From the NCBI GenBank assembly GCA_016285335.1, contig JAEEQO010000164.1, forward strand, positions 1 to 6,723: a DNA stretch of 6,723 nt, given 5' to 3'. The position numbers and the translations under genes are program-made. This document shows, piece after piece, positions 1 to 6,302 of the stretch (the stretch's first letter is position 1; the number at the start of each line of letters is the position of its first letter). The notes beneath the pieces were generated by a model that did not search any database, was not told the origin of the DNA, and worked only from the letters and a program-made list of their open reading frames with translations. Source of the stretch: Victivallales bacterium (GTDB taxonomy: Bacteria; Verrucomicrobiota; Lentisphaeria; Victivallales; UBA1829).

Positions 1-1
1 G

Positions 2-1237
2 GTCATCGGCATCATTTTGGCGCTGTCCGCCGCCGGACTCGTCAACTTCTACACCGCCGTCCCGCTCCTGATCGGCACGAACATCGGCACTACGGTTAAT
101 GCATGGCTGGTTTCACTTACGGCCAACCGCGTGGCGAAGCAGGCCGCTCTCGCGCACTTCCTCTTCAACTTCTTCGGCGCCGTCCTGATGGTCGTGCTGC
201 TCTACATCCCGATCGGCGCGCACAAAACGCCGTTCTTCCTCTACATCGTGAACGCCATCACGCCCGGCGACGCGTTCGCCGCGGTCCCGCAGAACCTCGA
301 ACGCCATATCGCCATGGCGCACACGATCTTCAACGTCCTTACGGTCCTCGCCATCATGCCCATGCTGAAGCCCTTCGCACATCTCTGCGAAACGCTCATC
401 CCCGGCGACAAGACAAAGCCGGTCAGCACGCGCACGCTGGAACCCCTGCTCCTCCGCACGCCCGCCATGGCCATCGAACAGTCCATCATCGAAATCCGCA
501 AGATGGTCGAGCTGTCCTGGAGCATGATCGACCGGGCGGTCAACCATCACTTCCGCGCCGCGCACGTCGACGAAAAGGAATTCGAGCAGCTCGAGATGGA
601 CGAACAGCAGGTCGACAAGATGCAGTATGACATCACGAACTACCTGGTCCAGATCACACGCCAGCATCTTTCCATTCCGCAGTCCAACCTGATCCCGCTC
701 CTCATGCACTGCACGAACGACGCCGAACGCATCGCCGACCACACGGCCAACATCATGCGCCTCACGAAACGCCTTTCCAAGGTCGATACCAAGCTCTCCG
801 ACGTCGCGCAGGACAACCTCAATTCCCTGTGGGAGCTCCTGTCCTCCCAGGCCGACAACGTGACGCACGCGCTCTCCCAGAAGCATTCCGAAAACGCGGA
901 CGGCATCCGCAACGCACTCGAAGGCGAGAAAAAGCTGAACAAGCTCGCCCACAAGTACGAAAAGAACATCAAGGCCATGATGGCCGAACAGGCCCGCGAA
1001 CAGCAGCAGGAGGCCGACCACGTCGCAAATGACGCCGAGGCCAACGAACGCGAGATCAACGAACTCGCCAAGCAGTACGAACAGGTCCACGTGGAACGCC
1101 GCAACAAGGGCGAATGCGCCGTCGACGCCAGCGTGATCTTCATCGAAATGCTCTGGGAACTCGAACGCATCGGCGACCACCTGGTCAACATCGCCCAGCG
1201 TGCCCCCGAAATGCAGAAGTTCTACATCAATATTTGA
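2..1237 (+). CDS. Na/Pi cotransporter family protein with C-terminal PhoU-like domain (5' partial)
   Basis: An inner-membrane sodium-dependent phosphate transporter of the NptA/PNaS type. The reading frame is open from base 2, so the true start lies upstream; 411 codons are visible. The first part (about residues 1-128) is hydrophobic with roughly three membrane segments. It holds the family repeat motif GTNIGTTVNA (residues 25-34), followed by ALAHFLFNFFG, typical of the second half of the transport core. From about residue 155 the protein is soluble, helical and PhoU-like. Two copies of the PhoU metal-binding pattern are visible: ERIADH (242-247) and ERIGDH (388-393). Between them, about 310-365 is highly charged and probably coiled coil. 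In this family the PhoU-like tail is thought to regulate phosphate uptake; that role is inferred here. The next gene starts 24 nt downstream, suggesting co-transcription. The family assignment is firm. The transported ion is inferred from homology, and no gene symbol is justified without the N-terminus. Confidence 0.9.
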   Translation, partial: VIGIILALSAAGLVNFYTAVPLLIGTNIGTTVNAWLVSLTANRVAKQAALAHFLFNFFGAVLMVVLLYIPIGAHKTPFFLYIVNAITPGDAFAAVPQNLERHIAMAHTIFNVLTVLAIMPMLKPFAHLCETLIPGDKTKPVSTRTLEPLLLRTPAMAIEQSIIEIRKMVELSWSMIDRAVNHHFRAAHVDEKEFEQLEMDEQQVDKMQYDITNYLVQITRQHLSIPQSNLIPLLMHCTNDAERIADHTANIMRLTKRLSKVDTKLSDVAQDNLNSLWELLSSQADNVTHALSQKHSENADGIRNALEGEKKLNKLAHKYEKNIKAMMAEQAREQQQEADHVANDAEANEREINELAKQYEQVHVERRNKGECAVDASVIFIEMLWELERIGDHLVNIAQRAPEMQKFYINI

Positions 1238-1261
1238 GGTTCGGGAAAAGGATTCGCGAAA

Positions 1262-1831
1262 ATGAGCGCCGGACATTGGTTCAAAAAGAAGTGGAGAAAG
1301 TTCTATTTCAAGATCGTCCGCGAAAAAGCCTCGCCCGATTATATCGCCCGCGGCTGGAGCATCGGCATGTTCTTCGGCTGCCTCATCCCCATCGGCGGCC
1401 AGCTCTTCTGCTCCATTCCGACCGCGTTTCTTCTGAAGGGCAGCAAGATCGGCGCCGTCCTCGGCACGTTCATCACCAACCAGATCACGATATTTTTCAT
1501 CTACCCCATCCAGTGTTATGCCGGCGCGAAGCTGATCGGCCTGGACCTTTCCTACAGCGACATCAAGATCAAACTCAAGGACATCGTGGATGCTACGAAC
1601 TTTTCCGAGTTCGTCGATGCCACGAAGAGCCTTGCGGGCGACCTGACCGTCGCGTTCTTCGTCGGCGGCGCCATCATGGCAGTCGTCCTGACCCCGATCA
1701 CCTATGTCGTGGTGAAGAGGATGGTCGTGGCATACCGCATCCGCGTGGAAAAACGCCGCAAGAAACGCCGCGCGGCGCTCCGGGCGCGTGTCCAGGCCAG
1801 GCATGCGCACGATGCGAAGCCGCAGGACTGA
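1262..1831 (+). CDS. DUF2062 domain-containing small membrane protein
   Basis: A 189-residue protein recognised as DUF2062 by its core (residues about 29-93): ARGWSIGMFFGCLIPIGGQ, then a small-residue helix, then GTFITNQITIFFIYP. The family usually has N-P-x-T at the last position; here it reads N73-Q-I-T. Hydrophobic stretches at about 32-58, 64-84 and 128-152 suggest two or three membrane segments. The N-terminus (WFKKKWRKF) and the C-terminal tail (about 161-180, very rich in Lys and Arg) are strongly basic, so both may face the cytoplasm. The start ATG is preceded by AAAAGGA (1246-1252) at good Shine-Dalgarno distance. The gene follows the phosphate transporter by 24 nt and is probably in its operon. 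The biochemical function of DUF2062 is not established. Some members are fused to or sit near glycosyltransferases, but nothing here points to that role. Confidence 0.85.
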   Translation: MSAGHWFKKKWRKFYFKIVREKASPDYIARGWSIGMFFGCLIPIGGQLFCSIPTAFLLKGSKIGAVLGTFITNQITIFFIYPIQCYAGAKLIGLDLSYSDIKIKLKDIVDATNFSEFVDATKSLAGDLTVAFFVGGAIMAVVLTPITYVVVKRMVVAYRIRVEKRRKKRRAALRARVQARHAHDAKPQD

Positions 1832-1850
1832 CCGTCCGGCGCCAAATCCG

Positions 1851-1924
1851 GTAAAACCGTTCCCCCGAAAACGGCGGTCTTTTACGCTCGGGATCGCCGG
1901 CCTGGAGTCTTTTTTCGATTTTTT
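1851..1924 (+). terminator. Probable intrinsic terminator region after the DUF2062 gene
   Basis: Starting 20 nt after the stop codon, GTAAAA (1851-1856) can pair with TTTTAC (1880-1885) around an inner CCGTT/AACGG stem (1857-1861 with 1870-1874), leaving a 5-nt bulge. A second, weaker hairpin follows (CTC 1887-1889 with GAG 1905-1907 and an inner GG/CC). It is trailed directly by two six-T runs (1910-1915 and 1919-1924). The T-runs in an otherwise GC-rich region, just before a promoter, support transcription ending here. The hairpin next to the T-runs is imperfect, so the exact terminator structure is uncertain. Confidence 0.5.
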
Positions 1925-1959
1925 ATGGGACATCTGCGGGAAAAAAGCGGAAGTACAGA

Positions 1960-1988
1960 TTGAAAATCAGGGAAAAAGGGTGTATATT
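1960..1988 (+). promoter_or_regulatory. sigma70-type promoter for tig
   Basis: TTGAAA (1960-1965) and TATATT (1983-1988) are separated by exactly 17 bp. Each hexamer matches the consensus (TTGACA, TATAAT) at five of six positions. A second TATATT follows immediately (1989-1994), but its spacing to the -35 box is too long. The region is AT-rich against a GC-rich background and sits right after the preceding T-runs. Transcription would start near 1995-1998, giving tig a leader of about 95 nt. Confidence 0.7.
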
Positions 1989-2013
1989 TATATTCACTCT
2001 TTTTGAAAGGAAC

Positions 2014-2039
2014 GTCCCGCCGGAGACGGCGGACCGTCT
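2014..2039 (+). other. Overlapping, mutually exclusive hairpins in the tig leader
   Basis: Within the untranslated leader, GTCCCGCCG (2014-2022) pairs with CGGCGGAC (2027-2034) around a GAGA tetraloop of GNRA type, with one bulged C. Alternatively, AGACGG (2024-2029) pairs with CCGTCT (2034-2039) around a CGGA loop. The two stems share bases, so only one can form at a time. Neither is followed by a T-run. The pairing is read directly from the sequence. A regulatory role is only a possibility, since GC-rich DNA yields such pairs by chance. Confidence 0.4.
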
Positions 2040-2092
2040 GAACCCGCTACCGACTGAAAATCATATAACTCAATCACAAGGCAAGACACATC

Positions 2093-3421
2093 ATGTCCAA
2101 TCCCAGCTGGAAAGACCAACTCACGCTCAACATCACCGACACCGACGTCTGCGGCCGCGACGCGAAATTCGTGCTCTCCGCGGAAGGTTCCTCCGACCTC
2201 TTCCTCAACGCCGCCAAGTCCGTCGCCCGCAAGGCGACGCTCCCCGGATTCCGCACCGGCAAGGCCCCGGTCGCCATGGTGAAGGCCCGCTATAAAGGCT
2301 ACATCGACGAGGAAGCCGGACGCCTGCTCCAGATCGCCGCGTTCGACCTGCTGTCGAAGAAGGCCGAAGAGCTCGACATCATCTCCTACAGCAAGCTCCA
2401 GCCGGAAGGCACGCTGGAGGAAGGCAAGGAATTCACGCTGAAGTGCGATTTCGAGATCGCGCCGGAATTCGAGCTCCCGGACTACAAGGAACTCGGCGAA
2501 GTCGCGGAAGGCGAAGACGCCGCCAAGATCGAGGCCGACCTCATCGAACGCGCCAAGGCCCAGTACAGCAGCTTCGTGCCCATCACCGACGAAGCGAAGG
2601 AGGGCGACATGCTCCACGTCTCCTACGAGAGCGATTTCGCGCTCCCCGAGGATGCCTCCGATTCCCTGAAGCGCGCGGTCAAGAACGATTCCGCCTGGAT
2701 TTACCTGATCGGCCAGGAAATGATCCCCGGCGTGAACGCCGCCATGACCGGCGCCAAAGTCGGCGACGAACGCACGTTCACGGCTGAATTTCCCGCCGAC
2801 TGGCGCGAGGAAGCTCTCCGCGGCCAGAAGGTCACGTTCAAGATGAAAGTCCACGACGGCCAGCGCCGCGAACCCATCGAAGACCTCGCGAAGCTCGCCG
2901 AGAAGATGGAATTCAAGTCCGCCGAAGAGCTGGGCAAGTTCTACCACGACCTCGCGGCCCGTCAGGCCGAGATCATGACCCGTTCCAAGACCATGGAATC
3001 CATCCAGGCCGCCATCCTCGAAAAGGCGCCGCAGTTCGACCTGCCGAAGAAGTCGCTCGACACCGCGACCGACAACGAATACAAGCTGCTTGAGTACGCG
3101 GTCGGCCAGGACAAGGACGCCCTCGAGAAGTTCAACGCCGAGAAGGACCAGCACATGGAAGAGGCGAAGAAGAAAGCCTCCGAACAGCTCCGCAAGAACT
3201 TCATCATGCGCAAGATCGCGAAGATCGAGGAAGTCAAGCTCTCCGAGCAGGAAGTCGCCCAGGCCATCCAGAACATGGCGCAGCAGACCCGCATGGAGCC
3301 CGCCCGCCTCGCCGAGATCCTCCAGCGCACCGGCCGCCTCAACGAGCTTGAGATCGAACTCCTCGTCGAGAAGACCCTCGGCGTGCTCGCGGAACGCCGC
3401 ATGAAAGCTGCCGCGAAGTAA
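2093..3421 (+). CDS. tig: Trigger factor (ribosome-associated chaperone)
   Basis: Trigger factor binds the ribosome near the polypeptide exit tunnel and shields nascent chains. The 442-residue length is close to the 432 of E. coli. The ribosome-binding N-domain (about 1-140) carries the signature GFRTGKAP (52-59). The FKBP-type prolyl isomerase domain spans about 165-255 and contains MIPGVNAAMTGAKVGDE. The remainder (about 260-442) is the helical substrate-cradling C-domain, rich in Lys and Glu. The isomerase domain looks eroded: the usual aromatic after MIPG (Phe198 in E. coli) is Val214 here, and other pocket aromatics are replaced or missing. The start ATG follows AAGG (2078-2081), a modest ribosome-binding site 11 nt upstream. 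Its own promoter and terminator flank the gene, and clpP and clpX follow, the common bacterial order. Identity is very sure; isomerase activity is doubtful. Confidence 0.97.
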   Translation: MSNPSWKDQLTLNITDTDVCGRDAKFVLSAEGSSDLFLNAAKSVARKATLPGFRTGKAPVAMVKARYKGYIDEEAGRLLQIAAFDLLSKKAEELDIISYSKLQPEGTLEEGKEFTLKCDFEIAPEFELPDYKELGEVAEGEDAAKIEADLIERAKAQYSSFVPITDEAKEGDMLHVSYESDFALPEDASDSLKRAVKNDSAWIYLIGQEMIPGVNAAMTGAKVGDERTFTAEFPADWREEALRGQKVTFKMKVHDGQRREPIEDLAKLAEKMEFKSAEELGKFYHDLAARQAEIMTRSKTMESIQAAILEKAPQFDLPKKSLDTATDNEYKLLEYAVGQDKDALEKFNAEKDQHMEEAKKKASEQLRKNFIMRKIAKIEEVKLSEQEVAQAIQNMAQQTRMEPARLAEILQRTGRLNELEIELLVEKTLGVLAERRMKAAAK

Positions 3422-3434
3422 AAAACGTATATGC

Positions 3435-3467
3435 CGCCGGAGGAACGCGGAACCGTTCCTCCCGGCG
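3435..3467 (+). other. Strong hairpin just after tig, without T-run
   Basis: CGCCGGAGGAACG (3435-3447) pairs with the 14 bases at 3454-3467 over 13 base pairs with one bulged base, around a 6-nt loop. It begins 13 nt after the tig stop codon. No T-run follows, so it does not look like a standard intrinsic terminator. It could protect the tig mRNA 3' end or act as a processing site. A competing pairing exists: GGAACGC (3442-3448) with GCGTTCC (3467-3473). The arrangement of two GGAAC and two GTTCC copies could also be a DNA operator. Confidence 0.6.
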
Positions 3468-3504
3468 CGTTCCATAAGTCTGGCCATTCCGCCAGCAGGA
3501 TGAC

Positions 3505-3550
3505 CGGCCTTTGTGCGCGTCGGAAGCAGCACGAAGGCCGTGCATTTTTT
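3505..3550 (+). terminator. Intrinsic (Rho-independent) terminator between tig and clpP
   Basis: CGGCCTTTGTGC (3505-3516) pairs with GCACGAAGGCCG (3529-3540) over 12 positions, one of them a G-U wobble, around a 12-nt loop. Four bases later comes a run of six T (3545-3550). This is a textbook intrinsic terminator. It lies 47 nt before the clpP start, so it either ends the tig transcript or works as an attenuator that limits read-through into clpP. A smaller hairpin, CTGGC/GCCAG (3480-3495), precedes it. Confidence 0.78.
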
Positions 3551-3581
3551 GAAGGGCCCTGAACAAAACAAAGCACAACAC

Positions 3582-3587
3582 AAGGAG
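3582..3587 (+). promoter_or_regulatory. Ribosome-binding site fixing the clpP start
   Basis: AAGGAG lies 9 nt before the ATG at 3597. The reading frame stays open upstream to 3513, but that stretch overlaps the terminator and has no ribosome-binding site. This site therefore selects 3597 as the start. Confidence 0.8.
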
Positions 3588-3596
3588 AAGAAGAAC

Positions 3597-4229
3597 ATGA
3601 AACCGACAAGAAACGGAATGCTCGTGCCGATCGTCGTGGAACAGACTGGCAACGGAGAACGCTCGTACGACATCTATTCCCGGCTGCTCCGGGACCGCAT
3701 CATCCTGCTCGGCGACCCCATTGACGACAATGTGGCGAACCTGATCGTTGCCGAACTGCTCTTCCTGAAGAGCGAAGACCCGAAGAAAGACATCTCCCTG
3801 TATATCAACTCGCCCGGCGGCGTCGTGACCGCGGGCCTTGCCATCTACGACACCATCCAGTCGCTCCCGTGCGACGTCTGCACGTTCTGCATGGGGCAGG
3901 CCGCCTCCATGGCCGCCGTGCTGCTGTCCGCCGGGACCCGCGGCAAGCGCTACGCCCTGCCGTCCGCCCGCATCATGATCCATCAGGTCCTCGGCGGCGC
4001 CGAAGGCCAGGCCACCGACATCGAGATCCACACGAAGGAGATACTGCGGACCAAGGCTGCCCTGAACACCATCCTCGCGAAGCACTCCGGCCAGACGCTG
4101 AAGAAGATCGAACGCGACACCGAACGCGATTACTTCATGTCCGCCGAGGAAGCCGTGGCTTACGGCCTCGTGGACCACGTTCTGCCGCCCCGCGCGGACG
4201 TCGCCGCCCTCACGGTCAAGGGGAACTGA
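3597..4229 (+). CDS. clpP: ATP-dependent Clp protease proteolytic subunit ClpP
   Basis: ClpP is the serine protease that forms the double-heptamer degradation chamber and is fed by the ClpX unfoldase. The 210 residues include the full catalytic triad: Ser104 in GQAASMA, His129 in IMIHQ, and Asp178 in DTERDYF. The spacing (25 and 49 residues) is identical to E. coli ClpP. The oxyanion-loop motif YINSPGG (69-75) is intact, and the handle-region motif GQATDIEIH (137-145) is also conserved. MLVPIVVEQ (8-16) aligns with the mature N-terminus of E. coli ClpP, so residues 1-7 probably form a short propeptide removed by self-cleavage. A weaker alternative is that translation begins at Met8. The gene follows an intrinsic terminator, with no recognisable promoter of its own in between. 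It ends 3 nt before clpX, so the two are almost certainly co-translated. It looks fully active. Confidence 0.98.
   Translation: MKPTRNGMLVPIVVEQTGNGERSYDIYSRLLRDRIILLGDPIDDNVANLIVAELLFLKSEDPKKDISLYINSPGGVVTAGLAIYDTIQSLPCDVCTFCMGQAASMAAVLLSAGTRGKRYALPSARIMIHQVLGGAEGQATDIEIHTKEILRTKAALNTILAKHSGQTLKKIERDTERDYFMSAEEAVAYGLVDHVLPPRADVAALTVKGN
4218..4223 (+). promoter_or_regulatory. clpX ribosome-binding site inside the end of clpP
   Basis: AAGGGG overlaps the last codons of clpP and lies 9 nt before the clpX ATG at 4233. The clpP TGA (4227-4229) falls between it and the start codon, an arrangement that favours translational coupling of the two subunits. Confidence 0.6.
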
Positions 4230-4232
4230 TCC

Positions 4233-5567
4233 ATGGCAACGAAGACCACCCGCTGTGCGTTCTGCGGCCGTACGGAGGAAGAGCTGAAGGGCGGCCTGCT
4301 GACCGGACCCGGCGGCGCTTCCATCTGCCGCAACTGCGTGACGATCTGCGACACGCTCTTCACCCGGAACGGCTTCCCGGCCGCGCGACCGAATAATCCT
4401 CTGTCCGACGACGATGACGAGCTCGAAGACAGGCATGCCGGTTCCGGACCGCTGCCGTCGTTCGTCAACGACCTGCGCGTGCCGTCGCCCGCCGACATCA
4501 AGGCGGAGCTCGACCGCTACGTGATCGGGCAGGAGCAGGCCAAGAAGATCCTTTCCGTGGCCGTTCACAACCATTACAACCGACTGAAATCGAAAAACCT
4601 CTACGACGCCTCCGATGTCGATCTCGACAAGAGCAATGTGCTGCTCATCGGCCCCACCGGCAGCGGCAAGACGTTGATCGCCCGCACGCTCGCGAAAATG
4701 CTCGACGTGCCGTTCTGCATTACGGACGCCACGACGCTGACCGAGGCCGGCTACGTGGGCGAGGACGTCGAAAACATCATCCTGCGCCTCGTGCAGGCCG
4801 CCGATTACGATCTCGACCGTGCCCAGGTCGGCATCATCTACGTCGACGAGATCGACAAGATCGCGAAGAAGAGCCAGAACGTCTCCATCACGCGCGACGT
4901 CTCCGGCGAAGGCGTCCAGCAGGCGCTCCTGAAGATCCTCGAAGGCACGATCTCGAACGTGCCCCCGAAGGGCGGCCGCAAGCACCCCCAGCAGGAATAC
5001 CTGCATGTCGATACCTCGAACATCCTCTTCATCTGCGGCGGCGCGTTCGTCGGCCTGGACAAGATCGTCCAGCGCCGCGTGGGGCGTCATGTGCTCGGCT
5101 TCACGCAGGGCACGGAAAATGCCAGCGAGGAGGACAAGCGCACCGAAGAGGAAAACCGGCTCCTGCTCGAATCTCCGCTCTCCGCGGTCGAACCCGAGGA
5201 CTTCGTGCATTACGGCATGATCCCGGAATTCATGGGCCGCATGCCCGTGACCGCCGCGCTCACCCCGCTTGACGAGGAAGCGCTGAAGCGCATTCTGGTC
5301 GAACCGAAGAACTCGATCGTCCGCCAGTACACCACGCTCATGGAAATGGAAGGCGTGAAGCTGAGCTTCACCGACGACGCCATCGCCGCCCTCGCGAAGA
5401 AGGCATACGAAAAAGGCACCGGCGCGCGCGGCCTGCGTTCCATCATGGAGAGCATCATGCTGGACGTGATGTACGACGTGCCGTCCCGCAAGGACGTGAA
5501 GGAATGCGTCATCACGGAGGACGCCGTGAACGGCAAGGGCGCGAAGCTCGTCCTGAAGAAGAAGTGA
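4233..5567 (+). CDS. clpX: ATP-dependent Clp protease ATP-binding subunit ClpX
   Basis: ClpX is the hexameric AAA+ unfoldase that recognises tagged or specific substrates and threads them into ClpP. Of 444 residues, the N-terminal zinc-binding domain carries Cys8, Cys11, Cys32 and Cys35. In the AAA+ module, Walker A is GPTGSGKT (140-147), the pore-1 loop is GYVG (173-176) and Walker B is IIYVDE (201-206). The pore-2 region follows at about 221-229 and the RKH loop at 249-251. The arginine-finger motif PEFMGRMPV has Arg336, and sensor 2 GARGLR (397-402) has Arg399. The ClpP-docking tripeptide, usually Ile-Gly-Phe, reads Leu-Gly-Phe (288-290), and the segment up to VEPED is about nine residues longer than in E. 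coli. The gene starts 3 nt after clpP, so it is an obligate partner in the same transcript. All catalytic motifs are intact, so it should be active. Confidence 0.98.
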   Translation: MATKTTRCAFCGRTEEELKGGLLTGPGGASICRNCVTICDTLFTRNGFPAARPNNPLSDDDDELEDRHAGSGPLPSFVNDLRVPSPADIKAELDRYVIGQEQAKKILSVAVHNHYNRLKSKNLYDASDVDLDKSNVLLIGPTGSGKTLIARTLAKMLDVPFCITDATTLTEAGYVGEDVENIILRLVQAADYDLDRAQVGIIYVDEIDKIAKKSQNVSITRDVSGEGVQQALLKILEGTISNVPPKGGRKHPQQEYLHVDTSNILFICGGAFVGLDKIVQRRVGRHVLGFTQGTENASEEDKRTEEENRLLLESPLSAVEPEDFVHYGMIPEFMGRMPVTAALTPLDEEALKRILVEPKNSIVRQYTTLMEMEGVKLSFTDDAIAALAKKAYEKGTGARGLRSIMESIMLDVMYDVPSRKDVKECVITEDAVNGKGAKLVLKKK

Positions 5568-5621
5568 CGCCATACGGAACCTGAACTCAAATCAATTCAA
5601 ATACTGGAAAGGCAAAACACC

Positions 5622-6284
5622 ATGGAACAATTTCAGCAGAACGTCAAAGATGTGCTGGCCCGCCTGAGCGCGATTCGGATCGTCCCGGTCCTGGTCCTCG
5701 ACAACCTCGAAGACGGCCTCAAAATGTGCTCCGTCCTGCAGGAGAAGAACCTCCCGGCGGCGGAGATCACCTTCCGGACCGCTGCCGCGGAGAGCGTGAT
5801 CCGCGCGGCTGCGAAGGAATTCCCCGGCCTCTATCTGGGTGCGGGCACCGTGCTGAACGTGCGCGATCTGCACCGGGCGTTCGACGCCGGCGCGAAGTTC
5901 GCCGTGGCGCCGGGCTTCAATCCGACCGTGGTGAAGGAAGCCGTGAAGTGCGGATTCCCGTTTGCGCCGGGCGTGTGCACCCCGTCCGAGGCGGAACAGG
6001 CGATGGAGCTCGGCTGCACGTTCCTGAAGTATTTCCCGGCCGAGGCCGCAGGCGGCGTGAAGTTCCTGAAGTCCCTGATCGCCCCCTACAAGCACCTCGG
6101 CGTCCGCTTCATGCCCACCGGCGGCGTGACGAGCGCGAATGCTGCCGAATATCTGGCGGTCCCGGAGATCGCGGCGGTCGGCGGCACATGGCTCGGCAAG
6201 ACCGCCGACATGCGCGCGGGCAACTGGGACGCCATCGGACAGGCCGTGGCCGACGCCGTGGCGCTGGTCCGCAGTCTGGCGTAA
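5622..6284 (+). CDS. eda: Bifunctional 4-hydroxy-2-oxoglutarate / 2-dehydro-3-deoxy-phosphogluconate aldolase
   Basis: A cytosolic class I aldolase that splits KDPG into pyruvate and glyceraldehyde 3-phosphate; the family also cleaves 4-hydroxy-2-oxoglutarate. At 220 residues it is close to E. coli Eda (213). It is a TIM-barrel protein with the Schiff-base lysine Lys136 in LKYFPAE, the catalytic Glu48 and substrate-binding Arg52 in EITFRT, the GAGTVLN strand (73-79) and the phosphate-binding PTGGV (165-169). The start ATG follows AAAGG (5608-5612). It lies 54 nt after clpX, with no terminator seen between, and 18 nt before prfB. It is therefore probably carried on the clp transcript although unrelated in function. 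No edd, kdgK or uronate-pathway gene is in view, so whether it serves Entner-Doudoroff flux, uronate breakdown or hydroxyproline/glyoxylate metabolism cannot be decided. Confidence 0.94.
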   Translation: MEQFQQNVKDVLARLSAIRIVPVLVLDNLEDGLKMCSVLQEKNLPAAEITFRTAAAESVIRAAAKEFPGLYLGAGTVLNVRDLHRAFDAGAKFAVAPGFNPTVVKEAVKCGFPFAPGVCTPSEAEQAMELGCTFLKYFPAEAAGGVKFLKSLIAPYKHLGVRFMPTGGVTSANAAEYLAVPEIAAVGGTWLGKTADMRAGNWDAIGQAVADAVALVRSLA

Positions 6285-6302
6285 GTTTTTTGGAGACGAA
6301 GC

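Noticed and set aside
113..1933. A 606-codon minus-strand open frame across the transporter and DUF2062 genes
   Set aside because: It is antisense to two genes with clear family motifs, has biased composition (long Asp, Val, Leu and Phe runs) and no recognisable motif.
1788..2006. Small open frame spanning the DUF2062-tig gap
   Set aside because: It overlaps the end of the DUF2062 gene, the T-runs and the promoter, has no ribosome-binding site that I can see, and its product resembles nothing.
3428..3433. TATATG after tig as a -10 box for clpP
   Set aside because: No acceptable -35 sequence lies 16-18 bp upstream, and any transcript from it would still meet the 3505-3550 terminator.
3442..3473. 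GGAAC/GTTCC inverted repeats as a heat-shock operator (CIRCE or CtsR type)
   Set aside because: The sequence does not match the CIRCE inverted repeat or the CtsR heptad repeat; it is better explained as an RNA hairpin.
3513..3596. Upstream extension of clpP to an earlier start at 3513
   Set aside because: The extension would be encoded by the terminator stem and T-run, resembles no ClpP N-terminus and lacks a ribosome-binding site, whereas AAGGAG sits correctly before 3597.
1994..3673. A 559-codon minus-strand open frame over tig
   Set aside because: It mirrors the trigger factor codons, runs through the intergenic hairpins and shows no domain; it is a composition shadow.
3339..5573. A 744-codon open frame on the minus strand across clpP and clpX
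   Set aside because: It lies wholly antisense to two strongly conserved genes, reads as low-complexity Val/Leu/Gly/Asp/Arg-rich protein with no domain, and is explained by the scarcity of stop codons in the reverse frame of GC-rich coding DNA.
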